A stretch of 64,000 bases of DNA from Campylobacter geochelonis (GCF_013201685.1 NZ_CP053844.1:1178001-1242000); one strand, 5' to 3'. Counted from the first letter of the stretch, positions 46,947-56,982 are shown. Numbers and translations are program-made. The notes: generated from the letters alone by a model not told the origin.

Positions 46947-49226
46947 CTAAGCCTTAATTATATCAACGCCAACGTTTGTTACCATAGTTCCGCAAACAAC
47001 GCCATCAGCAGGATCAAGTATAACGCTTTGGTTAGTTCCCATGCCGTTTGTATCGCTAAGATCTGGCGTAACATGCCCAAAACCATGATAAACAAAAAGC
47101 GTATCTTCTCTAATGCCCTCTGTTAGCATTAAAGTGGCTTTAACTGAACCAAATTTATTTTTTAATATGACTGTATCGCCATCTTTAAAGCCCTTTTGTT
47201 TAGCCGCTTTTGGATTTATCCACACTGGCGATTGATCCATCAAATGGTTAAGTATAGGTATGTTTTGTGTGTGTCCGTTTGTATGAATCGCAGTTTTTCC
47301 ACTCATCAAACAAAACTCATGTCCACCAAAAACATCCATATGGTTTGGATTTATACAGCCTTCTCCTGGGAATTTTGCCTCTACATTTTCTAAAAATAGC
47401 TCAATTTTTCCACTTGGAGTTTTAAATTTAACCTGCGAACTCATCTCGCCATTTTCATCAACAAATTTAGTCGCATTTGGATACTTCTCAACGAATTTAG
47501 CTACAAATTTTGGCTCACGATAGTAAACTTGTGGAACTTTCCAGTTTACATAGCCATTTTTAATCAAATCGGCTATAAGTTTATCATTTCCTTTGGCTTG
47601 TTGCATTCTGTATTCGTTTATATCTTTCCATGTATAGCCCTCATCGATTTTCATAAGCCTTGCTAACTCTCTAAAAATCTCATATCCGCTTTTTGTTCCA
47701 GCTATTGGCTCAACGACTTTGTTTCTCATATAATACCCTGGCGCCGTTCCAGACTTGTTTTGAATGCTTTCATCTCTTTCAAGATAGGTTGCTTCTGGAA
47801 GCACAACATCGGCTAAATTTGCAAAGTCATTTAGATAAACATCGATAGATAAAACAAAGTCTAGTTTATCGATAGCTTTTACCACTTCATCGGTGCTTGC
47901 AACATTTATTAAATGGTTAAATCTAGTGCTTACCCAGCCTTTTATCGGATATGGTTTTTGACTTAAAATCGCTGGAGCTATATCCATTAAAACGCCATGT
48001 TTTCTAGGTATAAAGAAATGCTTACTACCCTCTTCTCCACAACCATCGATTCTTGGAGTTTTTGGAACTTTAAATCCAGCATCTGGATTTGCTAAAGTTG
48101 GGAAAAGCTCCTCTGCGCAAAGTTTGTTAAATGTTCCAGCGCTCTTTCCAAAGAAAATTCCACCTTTTTTCTCAAAGTTGCCCATCAAAGCGTTTGCTAT
48201 AGCGATTGCTCTTGTTCTTTGGTATTCTGCTCTTGTAGTTGTTGTCTTATGCCCCCAGTCGATGATGACTTCTGGAGCTTTTGCATAAATTTCATCCGCT
48301 ATTCGCTCAACATCTTTTGCTTTTATACCAGTGATTGCCTCTTGCCATTTTGGCGTAGTATCTTTGACCGCTTTTATAACTTCTTCGATACCAACGGTGT
48401 ATTTTTCAACAAATTTCTTATCATACTTTCCATCTCGTATCCATACATGAATCAGCGCCATCACAAAGGCTAAATCCGTTCCAGGACGAACCGGCAACCA
48501 CTCATCAGCTTTTGCAGCAATCACGCTAAATCTAGGATCTAAAACCAAAAGCTTAGTGTCTTCACGGTTTGCAAATTTAGCCACTTTTTTAGTATCTGAT
48601 ATAACAATTCCCTCAAAAAGGTTATGACCAAAATTTACTATATATTTCGCATTAGCAAAGTCTCTGCTAAGCCCACCGCCATATGTTTGGTTTAAAACTA
48701 TGTTATAAGTTATCGGGCAGCACGACCAGTGAGAAAATATATTTGGACTACCGTAACTACAGGCGAAATTCATCAGCTGAGTATGGCTCTCGCCAGTTTT
48801 TGATGTAAAAACTACACTTTGTGGACCATATTTCTCTTTTATCTCATTAAGTTTAGTAGCACAGTAGCTAAGCGCCTCGTCCCAACTAGCCTCTCGCCAC
48901 TTGTTCTCGCCTCTTTTTCCAACTCTTATAAGAGGTTTTACTATACGTTTTGGATCATAAAGTTGATTAACCCCCGCTCCACCTCTTGCACAAACTGATG
49001 TTTTGTTGCTAGAAAATTTTGGATTTCCTTGTATGATTTTACACTTACCATCAACCACCTCGACTTCGATTGGACAGCGCGTAGAACACATCTCGCAAAC
49101 GCTTGGAACAAATTTAATGCTTTTTGCATTCATCAATGCACTATTTGCGCCTAAATTTACTTCAAACGCAGCTAACGTTCCAATTCCAGCGCTTGTTTTT
49201 AAAAAAGCTCTTCTAGAAATTGCCAT
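46947..49226 (-). CDS. psrA: polysulfide/thiosulfate reductase catalytic subunit PsrA/PhsA
   Basis: 759-residue molybdoenzyme, close to the length of Wolinella PsrA. The Tat leader is SRRAFLKTSAGIGTLAAF. The [4Fe-4S] site is CEMCSTRCPIEVEV with a later Cys in TSVCARGG. The molybdenum ligand is a cysteine in SHWSCCPITYNI, as in PsrA/PhsA. It reduces polysulfide or thiosulfate to sulfide in the periplasm with electrons from menaquinol through PsrBC. An arsenate reductase (ArrA) is a less likely alternative because those are longer. AAGGAG precedes the ATG. First gene of psrABC. Confidence 0.88.
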   Translation of the reverse strand: MAISRRAFLKTSAGIGTLAAFEVNLGANSALMNAKSIKFVPSVCEMCSTRCPIEVEVVDGKCKIIQGNPKFSSNKTSVCARGGAGVNQLYDPKRIVKPLIRVGKRGENKWREASWDEALSYCATKLNEIKEKYGPQSVVFTSKTGESHTQLMNFACSYGSPNIFSHWSCCPITYNIVLNQTYGGGLSRDFANAKYIVNFGHNLFEGIVISDTKKVAKFANREDTKLLVLDPRFSVIAAKADEWLPVRPGTDLAFVMALIHVWIRDGKYDKKFVEKYTVGIEEVIKAVKDTTPKWQEAITGIKAKDVERIADEIYAKAPEVIIDWGHKTTTTRAEYQRTRAIAIANALMGNFEKKGGIFFGKSAGTFNKLCAEELFPTLANPDAGFKVPKTPRIDGCGEEGSKHFFIPRKHGVLMDIAPAILSQKPYPIKGWVSTRFNHLINVASTDEVVKAIDKLDFVLSIDVYLNDFANLADVVLPEATYLERDESIQNKSGTAPGYYMRNKVVEPIAGTKSGYEIFRELARLMKIDEGYTWKDINEYRMQQAKGNDKLIADLIKNGYVNWKVPQVYYREPKFVAKFVEKYPNATKFVDENGEMSSQVKFKTPSGKIELFLENVEAKFPGEGCINPNHMDVFGGHEFCLMSGKTAIHTNGHTQNIPILNHLMDQSPVWINPKAAKQKGFKDGDTVILKNKFGSVKATLMLTEGIREDTLFVYHGFGHVTPDLSDTNGMGTNQSVILDPADGVVCGTMVTNVGVDIIKA

Positions 49227-49239
49227 CGCATACTCCTTT

Positions 49240-49261
49240 ATAGTTTTGTTTTTAAAACTAT
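49240..49261. promoter_or_regulatory. inverted repeat in the psrA-yceI divergent gap
   Basis: ATAGTTTT (49240-49247) and AAAACTAT (49254-49261) around GTTTTT, 13 bp upstream of the psrA start. It could be an operator or a leader hairpin of the psr transcript. Confidence 0.45.
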
Positions 49262-49360
49262 AAAACTAATGCGTAAAATTAAAGTAAAATTTTGCTCCTA
49301 TTTAGCATATATTGACTCAAAATAGATAGAATCTTCAAATATTTAATATTAGGAGTAAAA

Positions 49361-49933
49361 ATGAAAAAAATATTAGCTTCAGTTGCGGTAAGCTCGCTTA
49401 TCCTAGCAGGAACATTAAACGCGGCTGAATTTGGTGTAGATAAGGTGCATTCTGATGTAGGGTTTAAAGTTAAACACCTTCAAATAAGCAATGTCAAAGG
49501 CAAATTTAAAGATTATAGCGCTGTAATAGATTTAGATACTACTACTCAAAAACTTAACAAGCTTGAAGCAACTATCAAAGTAGCTTCTGTTGATACAGAC
49601 AACAGCAAAAGAGATGAGCATTTAAGAAGTGCAGACTTTTTTGATGCTGCTAAATTTACAGATATGAAATTTGTTATGACAGAATTCGTTGCAGATAAAG
49701 ATGACATAGGCGAAGGCAAAGTTAAAGGAAATTTAACAATAAAAGATGTGACTCTTCCAGTTGTACTTGACTATGAGTTTGGCGGAGTTGCAAAAATGCA
49801 AGATGGCAAAGAAAAAGTTGGCTTTAACCTAGAGGGCGAAATCGATAGAACTAGATTTGGTGTAGGCGAAGCTTCTGTAGCAGTTAGCAGCGAAATTAAA
49901 ATACAAATCGAAATAGAAGCTAGCGCAAAATAA
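49361..49933 (+). CDS. YceI-family periplasmic protein
   Basis: 190 residues: signal peptide (KKILASVAVSSLILAGTLNA) and a YceI lipocalin-like barrel (FGVDKVHSDVGFKVKHLQIS, ATIKVASVDTDNSKRDEHLR, FEGEIDRTRFGVG-like end). Family members bind isoprenoid lipids such as polyprenyl chains; the ligand here is not known. AGGAG lies before the ATG. Transcribed divergently from psrA and closed by a clear terminator. Confidence 0.92.
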   Translation: MKKILASVAVSSLILAGTLNAAEFGVDKVHSDVGFKVKHLQISNVKGKFKDYSAVIDLDTTTQKLNKLEATIKVASVDTDNSKRDEHLRSADFFDAAKFTDMKFVMTEFVADKDDIGEGKVKGNLTIKDVTLPVVLDYEFGGVAKMQDGKEKVGFNLEGEIDRTRFGVGEASVAVSSEIKIQIEIEASAK

Positions 49934-49937
49934 CTCT

Positions 49938-49973
49938 TTTAAGTGACAAGTTTATTTAAATTTGTCACTTAAA
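49938..49973 (+). terminator. intrinsic terminator of yceI
   Basis: TTTAAGTGACAA / TTGTCACTTAAA, a 12-bp perfect stem with a 12-nt loop just after the stop. Confidence 0.75.
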
Positions 49974-50053
49974 TATCTACGCTTTCCTTTGATTTTTTTA
50001 TAAATTTGTGTTACAATCGATATTAAATTCATATATAAATTAAAGGAAAGCTC

Positions 50054-50395
50054 ATGTCAAACGAAACTCAACTAAAAAACGAAACTCAAGAGCTTAAAAA
50101 AGAGATAGAAACCTTAAAAAAAGCTAGTGAAGAAAAGCAAAAAGATTTAGAAAAAATCAAGTCAAACCAGCAAGAACACACTCAAAAGCTTGATGAATTT
50201 AAAAAAACACAGCAACAAAATTTAGATGATTTAAAGCAAGATTTTATATACAACAAAGATCAAAGAGAGCGTAAAGAGGTCGTTATAGCGCAAAAGTATG
50301 TGAACAAGATTATGTTTTTGATAGTTTTGCTTCTTTTTGCTTATATCGTTTACTCTCTTTTTGAAAAGATAAATTTCGCAAATCCTTTGCACTAA
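50054..50395 (+). CDS. coiled-coil protein with C-terminal membrane anchor
   Basis: 113 residues. Residues 1-75 are almost entirely charged and glutamine-rich with heptad spacing (NETQELKKEIETLKKASEEK), predicting a long coiled coil; one hydrophobic helix (IMFLIVLLLFAYIVYSLFEK) lies near the C-terminus. The topology is of a tail-anchored protein with the coil in the cytoplasm. I do not recognise the family. AAAGGAAAGC precedes ATG 50054 and a TACAAT box lies about 40 bp upstream. Confidence 0.7.
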   Translation: MSNETQLKNETQELKKEIETLKKASEEKQKDLEKIKSNQQEHTQKLDEFKKTQQQNLDDLKQDFIYNKDQRERKEVVIAQKYVNKIMFLIVLLLFAYIVYSLFEKINFANPLH

Positions 50396-50571
50396 AAAAT
50401 TTATAAGTAAATATAAATTTGCAAATATTTATAAGTAAGTTTTATTTTAAAATCTTTTATAAATCGATTGAGTTTTATAAATTTAACTTTAAAATTTGAA
50501 CTTTTTATAAGTGCAAAAATTTGTTTAAATTTAATAAATTTATTTTATAATCATATACTTAAATTTTTATT

Positions 50572-50985
50572 TTAATTATTTGGCAACAGCGCAAGTATAT
50601 CGCAAGCTCGTTTGCTTCCTAGTTTGCACGCTTTATCAAGAGCGATTCCTGAAAGAGAAAAGCTTTGAACAGTTCCAGAAGCGTCAAGGTATTTTTTAGA
50701 CAGCTCATAACAACTCTCGCTTGAGTTTGCTTCGCAGCTTTGTTTATAAACTTCAAACGATTTTACTACATCTTTTTCTACGCCAACGCCACGACCTAGC
50801 ATATCAGCATACAAAAAGCACTTTGATTGCACGCCTTTTTTGCACTCATCATCAAGATAGTTTAAAATTTGAGCGCAACTTGTGCTATCGCTTTTTGTTA
50901 TGCACGCTTCTAAAAGAGCATCAAAATTTGCTCCAGCAAATGCAAAATTTAGCCCCAAAAATGTTAAAAACACAACTTTTTTCAT
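50572..50985 (-). CDS. secreted cysteine-rich Sel1-like protein
   Basis: 137 residues: signal peptide (KKVVFLTFLGLNFAFA) and Sel1-type repeats with regularly spaced cysteines (CAQILNYLDDECKKG, ADMLGRGVGVEKDVVKSFEV, YKQSCEANSSESCYELS, LDKACKLGSKRACDIL), as in Helicobacter Hcp proteins. It should be disulfide-bonded in the periplasm. Related to the genes at 132 and 51796. Function unknown. Confidence 0.8.
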   Translation of the reverse strand: MKKVVFLTFLGLNFAFAGANFDALLEACITKSDSTSCAQILNYLDDECKKGVQSKCFLYADMLGRGVGVEKDVVKSFEVYKQSCEANSSESCYELSKKYLDASGTVQSFSLSGIALDKACKLGSKRACDILALLPNN

Positions 50986-51312
50986 AATTTCTCCTAAAAT
51001 TTTATATTATTTGATTTTACTATAAAATTTATGATAAACGCTTGATTTGGATTAAGAAATTACTAAAAGATATATTTGTGTTTGGAAAAATTAAAATTTA
51101 AAAGCATTTTTGATAAATTTATTAATTAGACTGACTAAAAATAATTTAGTCCCACATTTAGTCCAAAATTTTATTAAAATTTAAAAGAATACAAAAAGTA
51201 TAAAATCGGAATTAAAAAGAATTATAAAGCACTGAAATAACGATAGTATGGGCTTTTGATTGAACTGATAAGAATTGAAAAGTAGGTTAAAATAAGTGAA
51301 AAAAATGATTTA
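50986..51312. other. spacer between the Sel1-like gene and ssrA
   Basis: AT-rich sequence with no gene seen. It holds the promoter region of the minus-strand Sel1-like gene (AGGAG just before its ATG) and the sequence downstream of tmRNA; no strong terminator hairpin is visible there. Confidence 0.4.
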
Positions 51313-51670
51313 TGGTGGAAGTGTGCGGGGTCGAACCGCAGTCCAAAAGCAAAAGACCAAGGCCTCTACATGCTTAGCAAAAGTGAAAATTTCATCTAAA
51401 AAGGCTCACTTTTCAAAACCAAAAATTAGACTAAGACTAGATTTGGCTTAAATGCTCGTCAAACACCTAAACTACACTATTTGAAATTACTCGCAAGCAA
51501 ACCTAAATAGTATCAGTTTGCAGCAAGGCTCAACCGGTTACGCTACTTTAGCGTAAGCAGGAGCGAATTTAACGTTATTTGCGTTTAAATTTATTTTGGA
51601 TTTTTTACGCTGTATCCAAAGCGGCATGCCACCGTGACCACTCTACTCCTGTCGAAGCCAAGTCACTCCC
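51313..51670 (-). ncRNA. ssrA: tmRNA (SsrA)
   Basis: 358 nt on the minus strand. The acceptor GGGAGTG at the 5' end pairs with CACTTCC before an encoded CCA, and the T-arm GGTTCGACCCCGC is present. The messenger part gives the tag ANNVKFAPAYAKVA then TAA (51538-51582). It rescues stalled ribosomes and marks nascent chains for proteolysis. The typical C. jejuni tag ends in KAA; here it ends in KVA. Confidence 0.96.
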
Positions 51671-51795
51671 ACGTTAAAGAACAAGTTTAGAAATCTAAAC
51701 TAGAGAGCAGATTTTACTTAATTTATCCAAATTTGTCAAATTTTATAAATATTTAGATACAATAGAAACTAATTTCAAAAAGGAGAATGGACAAT

Positions 51796-52488
51796 ATGAA
51801 TAAATTTTTAATTTTTTCACTACTTTTAACTCTAAATTTAAGCGCTTCTCAAGAGCAAAGTCAAGGAAAAACTCAAAGAAATTTTTTCGATGATGGACAC
51901 AAGGCTTTTAACGAGCATAAATATGAAAAATCAAAAGAGATTTGGAGTGAACTTTGCGATAAAAAAGATGGCAAAAGTTGCACAAATTTAGGTCACTTAT
52001 ACGACAACGGACTTGGTTTTGCGCCAGATATACAAAAAGCTATCGAATTTTATGAAAAAGGTTGCGAGTATGGTGATGGGCTTGGTTGTTCAAATTTAGG
52101 CGTAACATACTTCAGAGGCGATGGTGTAGATGTAGATTTTAAAAAAGCTAGCGAGTATTTTAGCAAAGGTTGCGAGCTAAATCACGGCTTTTCATGTGTA
52201 AATTTGGGTTATTTATACGAAAATGGAGATGGCGTAAAACAAAACTATGCCAAAGCGTTTGAGTTTTATCAAAAAGCTTGCGAATACGGCGATGGCGAGG
52301 GTTGTACGAATTTAGGCACACTTTATGTAAATGGCTTTGGCGTTGATGTAAATTTTACAAAAGCAAGTGAGCATTTCGCTAAAGGTTGTGATTTACAACA
52401 CGAGCTAGGATGTAAGTATGAAACAAAGTTAAAAAGCGATGAGTTTAAGAAATTTGAAGAAGAGCAGAAAAATAAAGCAACAAAATAA
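51796..52488 (+). CDS. secreted Sel1-repeat protein
   Basis: 230 residues. Signal peptide (NKFLIFSLLLTLNLSA), then four to five Sel1 repeats of about 36 residues (CTNLGHLYDNGLGFAPDIQK, CSNLGVTYFRGDGVDVDFKK, CVNLGYLYENGDGVKQNYAK, CTNLGTLYVNGFGVDVNFTK), each with two cysteines as in Hcp proteins. The ORF opens at 51787, but AAGGAG at 51780-51785 is too close to that ATG and fits the ATG at 51796. It is the longest of several Sel1 proteins here. The start of ruvB is 13 nt downstream. Confidence 0.85.
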   Translation: MNKFLIFSLLLTLNLSASQEQSQGKTQRNFFDDGHKAFNEHKYEKSKEIWSELCDKKDGKSCTNLGHLYDNGLGFAPDIQKAIEFYEKGCEYGDGLGCSNLGVTYFRGDGVDVDFKKASEYFSKGCELNHGFSCVNLGYLYENGDGVKQNYAKAFEFYQKACEYGDGEGCTNLGTLYVNGFGVDVNFTKASEHFAKGCDLQHELGCKYETKLKSDEFKKFEEEQKNKATK

Positions 52489-52501
52489 GTGGCAAATTTA
52501 A

Positions 52502-53518
52502 ATGGATAGAATAGTAGAAATAGAAAAAATCAGCTTTGAAAAAGAGTATGAAGTAAGCCTTCGCCCCATAAATTTTAACGATTATATCGGGCAAGAAAAG
52601 ACTAAAGAGAATTTAAAAATTTTCATCGAAGCTGCTAAAAAACGCGCTGAAACACTAGATCACGTGCTGTTTTACGGCCCTCCTGGACTTGGAAAGACAA
52701 CGCTTGCTCACATTATCTCAAATGAAATGAGTGCAAATATTAAAATGACAGCAGCGCCTATGATAGAAAAAAGTGGCGATTTGGCTGCGATTTTAACAAA
52801 TTTAGAAGAAGGCGATATCCTTTTTATCGATGAAATTCACCGCCTTAGCTCCTCGATTGAAGAGATTTTATATCCTGCGATGGAGGATTTTAGGCTTGAT
52901 ATTATCATTGGTTCTGGACCAGCTGCACAGACTATTAAAATAGATGTGCCTAAATTCACTCTTATTGGCGCTACAACAAGGGCTGGTATGATAAGCGCGC
53001 CATTAAGAGATCGTTTTGGCATATCTTTTAGGCTTCAGTTTTACTCGCCAGATGAGCTTGCTAAAATAGTTCAAATCGCATCTAAAAAGCTAAATAAACC
53101 AGCCAAAGATGATGCGTGTTTAGAGATAGCAAAAAGAAGTCGCGGAACGCCTAGAATCGCACTTAGACTACTTAAACGAATTAGAGATTTTGCTGATGTA
53201 AATAGCGAAGATAACATAACAAAACAAAGAGCAAAAAATTCTCTTGATAGCCTTGGAGTAAATGAGCTTGGCTTTGATGAGATGGACTTAAAGTATCTTG
53301 AAATTCTTTTTGACGCAAAAAAACGCCCTATGGGGCTAAGCACCATTGCGGCGGCTTTAAGCGAAGATGAGGGGACTATTGAAGATGTTATAGAGCCGTA
53401 TCTTTTGGCAAATGGCTATATCCAAAGAACAGCAAAAGGTAGGATAGTAAGCCAAAAAAGTTATAAAACTTTAAATATTCCAAATGATTATAATGAAGGG
53501 CTTTTTAGTGAAAACTAG
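52502..53518 (+). CDS. ruvB: Holliday junction helicase RuvB
   Basis: 338 residues, the family's usual length. AAA+ motor for branch migration with RuvA. The N-terminal [20 protein letters not shown], Walker [13 protein letters not shown], Walker [11 protein letters not shown], sensor and arginine finger region [13 protein letters not shown], and the C-terminal winged-helix [20 protein letters not shown] are all present. The following gene starts inside its 3' end. Confidence 0.97.
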   Translation: MDRIVEIEKISFEKEYEVSLRPINFNDYIGQEKTKENLKIFIEAAKKRAETLDHVLFYGPPGLGKTTLAHIISNEMSANIKMTAAPMIEKSGDLAAILTNLEEGDILFIDEIHRLSSSIEEILYPAMEDFRLDIIIGSGPAAQTIKIDVPKFTLIGATTRAGMISAPLRDRFGISFRLQFYSPDELAKIVQIASKKLNKPAKDDACLEIAKRSRGTPRIALRLLKRIRDFADVNSEDNITKQRAKNSLDSLGVNELGFDEMDLKYLEILFDAKKRPMGLSTIAAALSEDEGTIEDVIEPYLLANGYIQRTAKGRIVSQKSYKTLNIPNDYNEGLFSEN

Positions 53519-54551
53519 TAAATATTTTTTTATAGGATTTATCCTTTTTGTGCTTGTTTGGGTGCTATATCTTTTTAAGCCATTTTTGCTTACTATCGCT
53601 ATTGGAATTTTAATGGCGGTTTCTACTGCAAGTTTAGAAAGACGAATTCTAGCTCTAACAAACGCAAAACGTGTGCTTTCAGCATCTCTTATCACGCTAT
53701 TTATATGTATATTTTTCTTAGCGCCATTTCTTTACGCTATCATCTCGCTAGCAAAATACGCAAGCGGTTTTGATATGACAAATGTTACAAATACGCTAAA
53801 TTATATTAAAAATTATGATTTTTCACTGCCAGAGAGCTTTTCGTTTTTAGAACCAAAAATAAAAGAATTTATTGCCACTCTTGATATCGGTACATTAATT
53901 TCAAAAGCGCTTGGATACTTAAGCACTATAGGCAAGTCAAGTGCTGGCTTTATCGTGGATATGGGCTTTATCATTGTGTTTTATTTCTTTGCGAATTTAT
54001 ATGGAACTGAGCTTACAACATATCTTAAAAAAGTTGTTCCTATGAACTCAGATGAGCTAGATTTTATCCTTACTGAGGTTGCAAATACCATGAGTGTGGT
54101 CGTTTATAGCACTCTTGCAAATGCAGTTTTACAAGGTATGTTGTTCGCTATTTTGGTTAGTTTTTTTGGATACGATATGCTTTTGATGGGAATTTTATTT
54201 GCAATCGGCTCACTTATACCTCTTGTTGGTGGCGCACTTGTTTATGTTCCAATCGCGCTTTTTGAGCTTGCACATGGCAATACTCAAGGTAGTATTATAA
54301 TCCTATCTTATAGTATTATAGTTATTTCTGTGGTTGCAGATACCTTTGTCAAACCGCTAATTATTAAATTTATAAACGAAAAAATGGTTAAAACTCCAAC
54401 CAAAATCAACGAAATGCTCATCTTTTTCTCTATGCTTGCAGGCATTAGCACATTTGGTTTTTGGGGTGTGATACTTGGACCTGCGATAGTTACGTTTTTT
54501 ATCTCTACGATTAAACTTTATGTTTTGTTAAAAGAAAGAGCGATAGTTTAA
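53508..54551 (+). CDS. AI-2E family transporter (PerM/YdiK-like)
   Basis: 347 residues if started at GTG 53508, which has AAGGG 7 nt before it; an earlier ATG at 53484 lacks a ribosome site. Seven to eight membrane helices of the AI-2E (PF01594) family: [20 protein letters not shown] and [20 protein letters not shown] are typical. Members export AI-2 or act as Na+/H+ antiporters, so the substrate is uncertain. Overlaps the end of ruvB by 11 nt and is likely cotranscribed. Confidence 0.87.
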   Translation: MKTSKYFFIGFILFVLVWVLYLFKPFLLTIAIGILMAVSTASLERRILALTNAKRVLSASLITLFICIFFLAPFLYAIISLAKYASGFDMTNVTNTLNYIKNYDFSLPESFSFLEPKIKEFIATLDIGTLISKALGYLSTIGKSSAGFIVDMGFIIVFYFFANLYGTELTTYLKKVVPMNSDELDFILTEVANTMSVVVYSTLANAVLQGMLFAILVSFFGYDMLLMGILFAIGSLIPLVGGALVYVPIALFELAHGNTQGSIIILSYSIIVISVVADTFVKPLIIKFINEKMVKTPTKINEMLIFFSMLAGISTFGFWGVILGPAIVTFFISTIKLYVLLKERAIV

Positions 54552-54599
54552 AAGTGATTTAAAAATTCTAAACTATTTTTGCGTTAAGGCATTAAAAAA

Positions 54600-54617
54600 A
54601 GGGGTAAACTTACCCCT
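54600..54617 (-). terminator. terminator of the TonB receptor gene
   Basis: GGGGTA / TACCCC hairpin followed on the minus strand by seven T. It lies between the converging AI-2E transporter and receptor genes. Confidence 0.75.
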
Positions 54618-54625
54618 AAATTTAA

Positions 54626-56719
54626 TTAAAATTTTAGCAAATAGCCTAAATTTAGTACTCTCCCGCGCCCTGCTATATAATTTATATCTTGCGAATTAGA
54701 GCTTTGAGAGTAGTATGTTGTATACTGTTTGTTAAGCAAATTTGAAACTCCGATGCTAAATTCACCATATCTACTTTTATAAATTCCGCCAACATCAACA
54801 AGAGTATAGCCATCAAAGTTGTTTGAACTATCATCGAATTTTCTATCAAAGTAGTGGTTAGCTTGAATTGTTGTTGCAAATTTATCACTAAATTTAGTAC
54901 TTAGCATAGCTGATAGTTTGTTTGGCGCCATTTCTAGCCCACTTAGTTTTTTATCCAAACTTCCATCATTATCGCTATCATACAAACCTTGCGAGTATGC
55001 ATAAGTTAAATTTAACTTATTATTCTCATTTAATTTTATACCAGCATCTAGCTCAAATCCTCGCACTCTAGTCTTTTGTCTGTGAAGTTCAAATTGGTTG
55101 TTTTTGTTATTTACAACTCTAGTTCCAAAATCAGAGCTTGATTGATAAATCGATGCTACAAAATCAAATATTTCAAACTCGCCTCTTAAACCAACTTCGT
55201 AGTTATCAGTTATGACTGGTTTTAGATTGCTAAAAGATGATATATCAAATCCAGCCTTATCGATACCTCGCAAAACTCTGCCGATATCTGGTAAAGCAAA
55301 ACCTTGCGAGTAGTTTGCAAACAGATTAATTTGCTCATTTATCTCATAAACTAAGCCAAAATTTTTCAAATATTGTTTAAACTCAAGCTCGCCACCAGCG
55401 ACAAAAACACCGCCATAAGAGGCTAGTGTTTTATATTTTTGTATCTTTAAATTTGTCATTTCATATCTTAAACCAGCATTAAAACTTAAATTTGGAGTGA
55501 TTTTATAGCTAGCAAGAACAAATGGCGCGTAAGATGTGTATGTTATTTCAGGAACCCACGTTCTATTTGTAAGATGTAAATTTTGCGATGTTTTATCATA
55601 AAGCGTATCAAAACCAAAAGTCAAATTTAAAGCCTCATCAAAAAAATCACCATTATTTATAGTAGTTTTTGTGCCATATTTTTGCGATTTTATTTGAGAC
55701 TGATCATAAAGCAAGCCTTTTTTAGCTATAGCTGCGTCTTGAAAACCAGCCGAGTTTGTCGCTCCAAATAGCCCATCAAATGTTTGAGAAAATGCCATAA
55801 CATAGAGATTTGAACCAAAAAAGTCGCTATTTTCATACGAGATACTTGCTGTGGTTGCTTGGTTATACGGCGCATCGCCGATTGGCTTGCCTTTGGTTGA
55901 TGTAGTTAAAATGCGATCTTTTTTGCTACCGACTACTGGGATATAATTTGCTTTTGATTTAATTTCATATCGATTTAAAGAAAAACTTAAGTGTTGATCA
56001 TCATCTATATAATAACCAAATTTAACCAAAATATCATACGACTTTGAATTCATCAAATCGCCTTGCACATTTTGAGAACCGATTGCATTTTTATTAGCAT
56101 CAAGCCAAAGACCTTGATTTTCATATGAAAGTCCAAAAAGATAGTCAAAATTTTCTTTGCCACCGCCTAAAGTATAGCCAACTTTATGCCCTAAGCTATT
56201 TTTATTTGCGCCATTTGTTGGAGTTTGTAAGCTTATGTTTAAATTTTGCTCTATCTCATCGCTTCTTTGTTTTTTAGTTACGATATTTATAACCCCACCA
56301 ACTCCCGCACTACCGTTGTTAGCTGTTGCACCGTTAATCACTTCTATTTTCTCAACCATAGAAAAATCAATCGTATGAAGTCCACGTCCACTAACTCTAG
56401 TAGCATTTATCTGTGGCACTCCATCGATTAAAACAAGCGGCATTCTACCTCTCATAGTCTCGCCCAAAGCCGTCATCTTGCCCCTACTTGGCGTGTATGA
56501 CGGAATAAGAGCAGCCAACACATCAGATGAGTTAGTTGAAATTCTTAATTGCTCTTTTATCTGGTTTTGCGTTATAATCTTTATGTTTGCAGAGGAGTCT
56601 TTAAGCTGCGTGTTAGATCTTGATGATACAACAATCTCATTTAAAGATACGCTATCTTGTGCGTTTAAAGCTTGTGTTATGCAAATTATACTCATAGTTA
56701 GTTTAAATTTATGACTCAT
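54626..56719 (-). CDS. TonB-dependent outer-membrane receptor
   Basis: 697 residues: signal peptide, TonB-box-like start of the mature chain (SLNEIVVSSRS), plug domain (SSDVLAALIPSYTPSRGKMT to IEVINGATANNGSAGVGGVI), and a 22-strand barrel closing with the aromatic end (GRGRVLNLGYLLKF). It probably imports a ferric siderophore or similar metal complex. A probable Fur box lies 40 bp upstream of the start, pointing to iron repression. No TonB/ExbBD or periplasmic binding protein is adjacent. Confidence 0.9.
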   Translation of the reverse strand: MSHKFKLTMSIICITQALNAQDSVSLNEIVVSSRSNTQLKDSSANIKIITQNQIKEQLRISTNSSDVLAALIPSYTPSRGKMTALGETMRGRMPLVLIDGVPQINATRVSGRGLHTIDFSMVEKIEVINGATANNGSAGVGGVINIVTKKQRSDEIEQNLNISLQTPTNGANKNSLGHKVGYTLGGGKENFDYLFGLSYENQGLWLDANKNAIGSQNVQGDLMNSKSYDILVKFGYYIDDDQHLSFSLNRYEIKSKANYIPVVGSKKDRILTTSTKGKPIGDAPYNQATTASISYENSDFFGSNLYVMAFSQTFDGLFGATNSAGFQDAAIAKKGLLYDQSQIKSQKYGTKTTINNGDFFDEALNLTFGFDTLYDKTSQNLHLTNRTWVPEITYTSYAPFVLASYKITPNLSFNAGLRYEMTNLKIQKYKTLASYGGVFVAGGELEFKQYLKNFGLVYEINEQINLFANYSQGFALPDIGRVLRGIDKAGFDISSFSNLKPVITDNYEVGLRGEFEIFDFVASIYQSSSDFGTRVVNNKNNQFELHRQKTRVRGFELDAGIKLNENNKLNLTYAYSQGLYDSDNDGSLDKKLSGLEMAPNKLSAMLSTKFSDKFATTIQANHYFDRKFDDSSNNFDGYTLVDVGGIYKSRYGEFSIGVSNLLNKQYTTYYSQSSNSQDINYIAGRGRVLNLGYLLKF

Positions 56720-56758
56720 ATACTACCTTTTTTAGATAAAATTTAACGGTTAGTATAT

Positions 56759-56777
56759 GATAACGATTCTTAAAATA
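56759..56777 (-). promoter_or_regulatory. candidate Fur box of the TonB receptor gene
   Basis: GATAACGATTCTTAAAATA agrees with the 19-bp Fur consensus at about 12 positions by hand, in the promoter-proximal position expected for an iron-regulated receptor. The rest of the 263-bp gap to the next gene holds nothing else recognised. Confidence 0.5.
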
Positions 56778-56982
56778 TACACAAATGCATAAATTTTTTA
56801 TATTTGAAAAAAATAAAAATCTAATCTTTTGTTTAAATTTAACAGGATTTATTAATATAAGTTAAAATAGCCTTTTAACACTTGCGACTGATTTTAAATA
56901 AATATTTTAAAACTTTTAAGCATAAGCACAAACTAAAAGCACTTTACTTGGCTATTTTAGCCATAAGGCTAATAAATTTAAG

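Noticed and set aside
46947-49226. Respiratory arsenate reductase ArrA
   Set aside because: The cysteine ligand would fit, but length (759) and the PsrB/PsrC partners match polysulfide/thiosulfate reductase better; no arr or ars genes adjoin.
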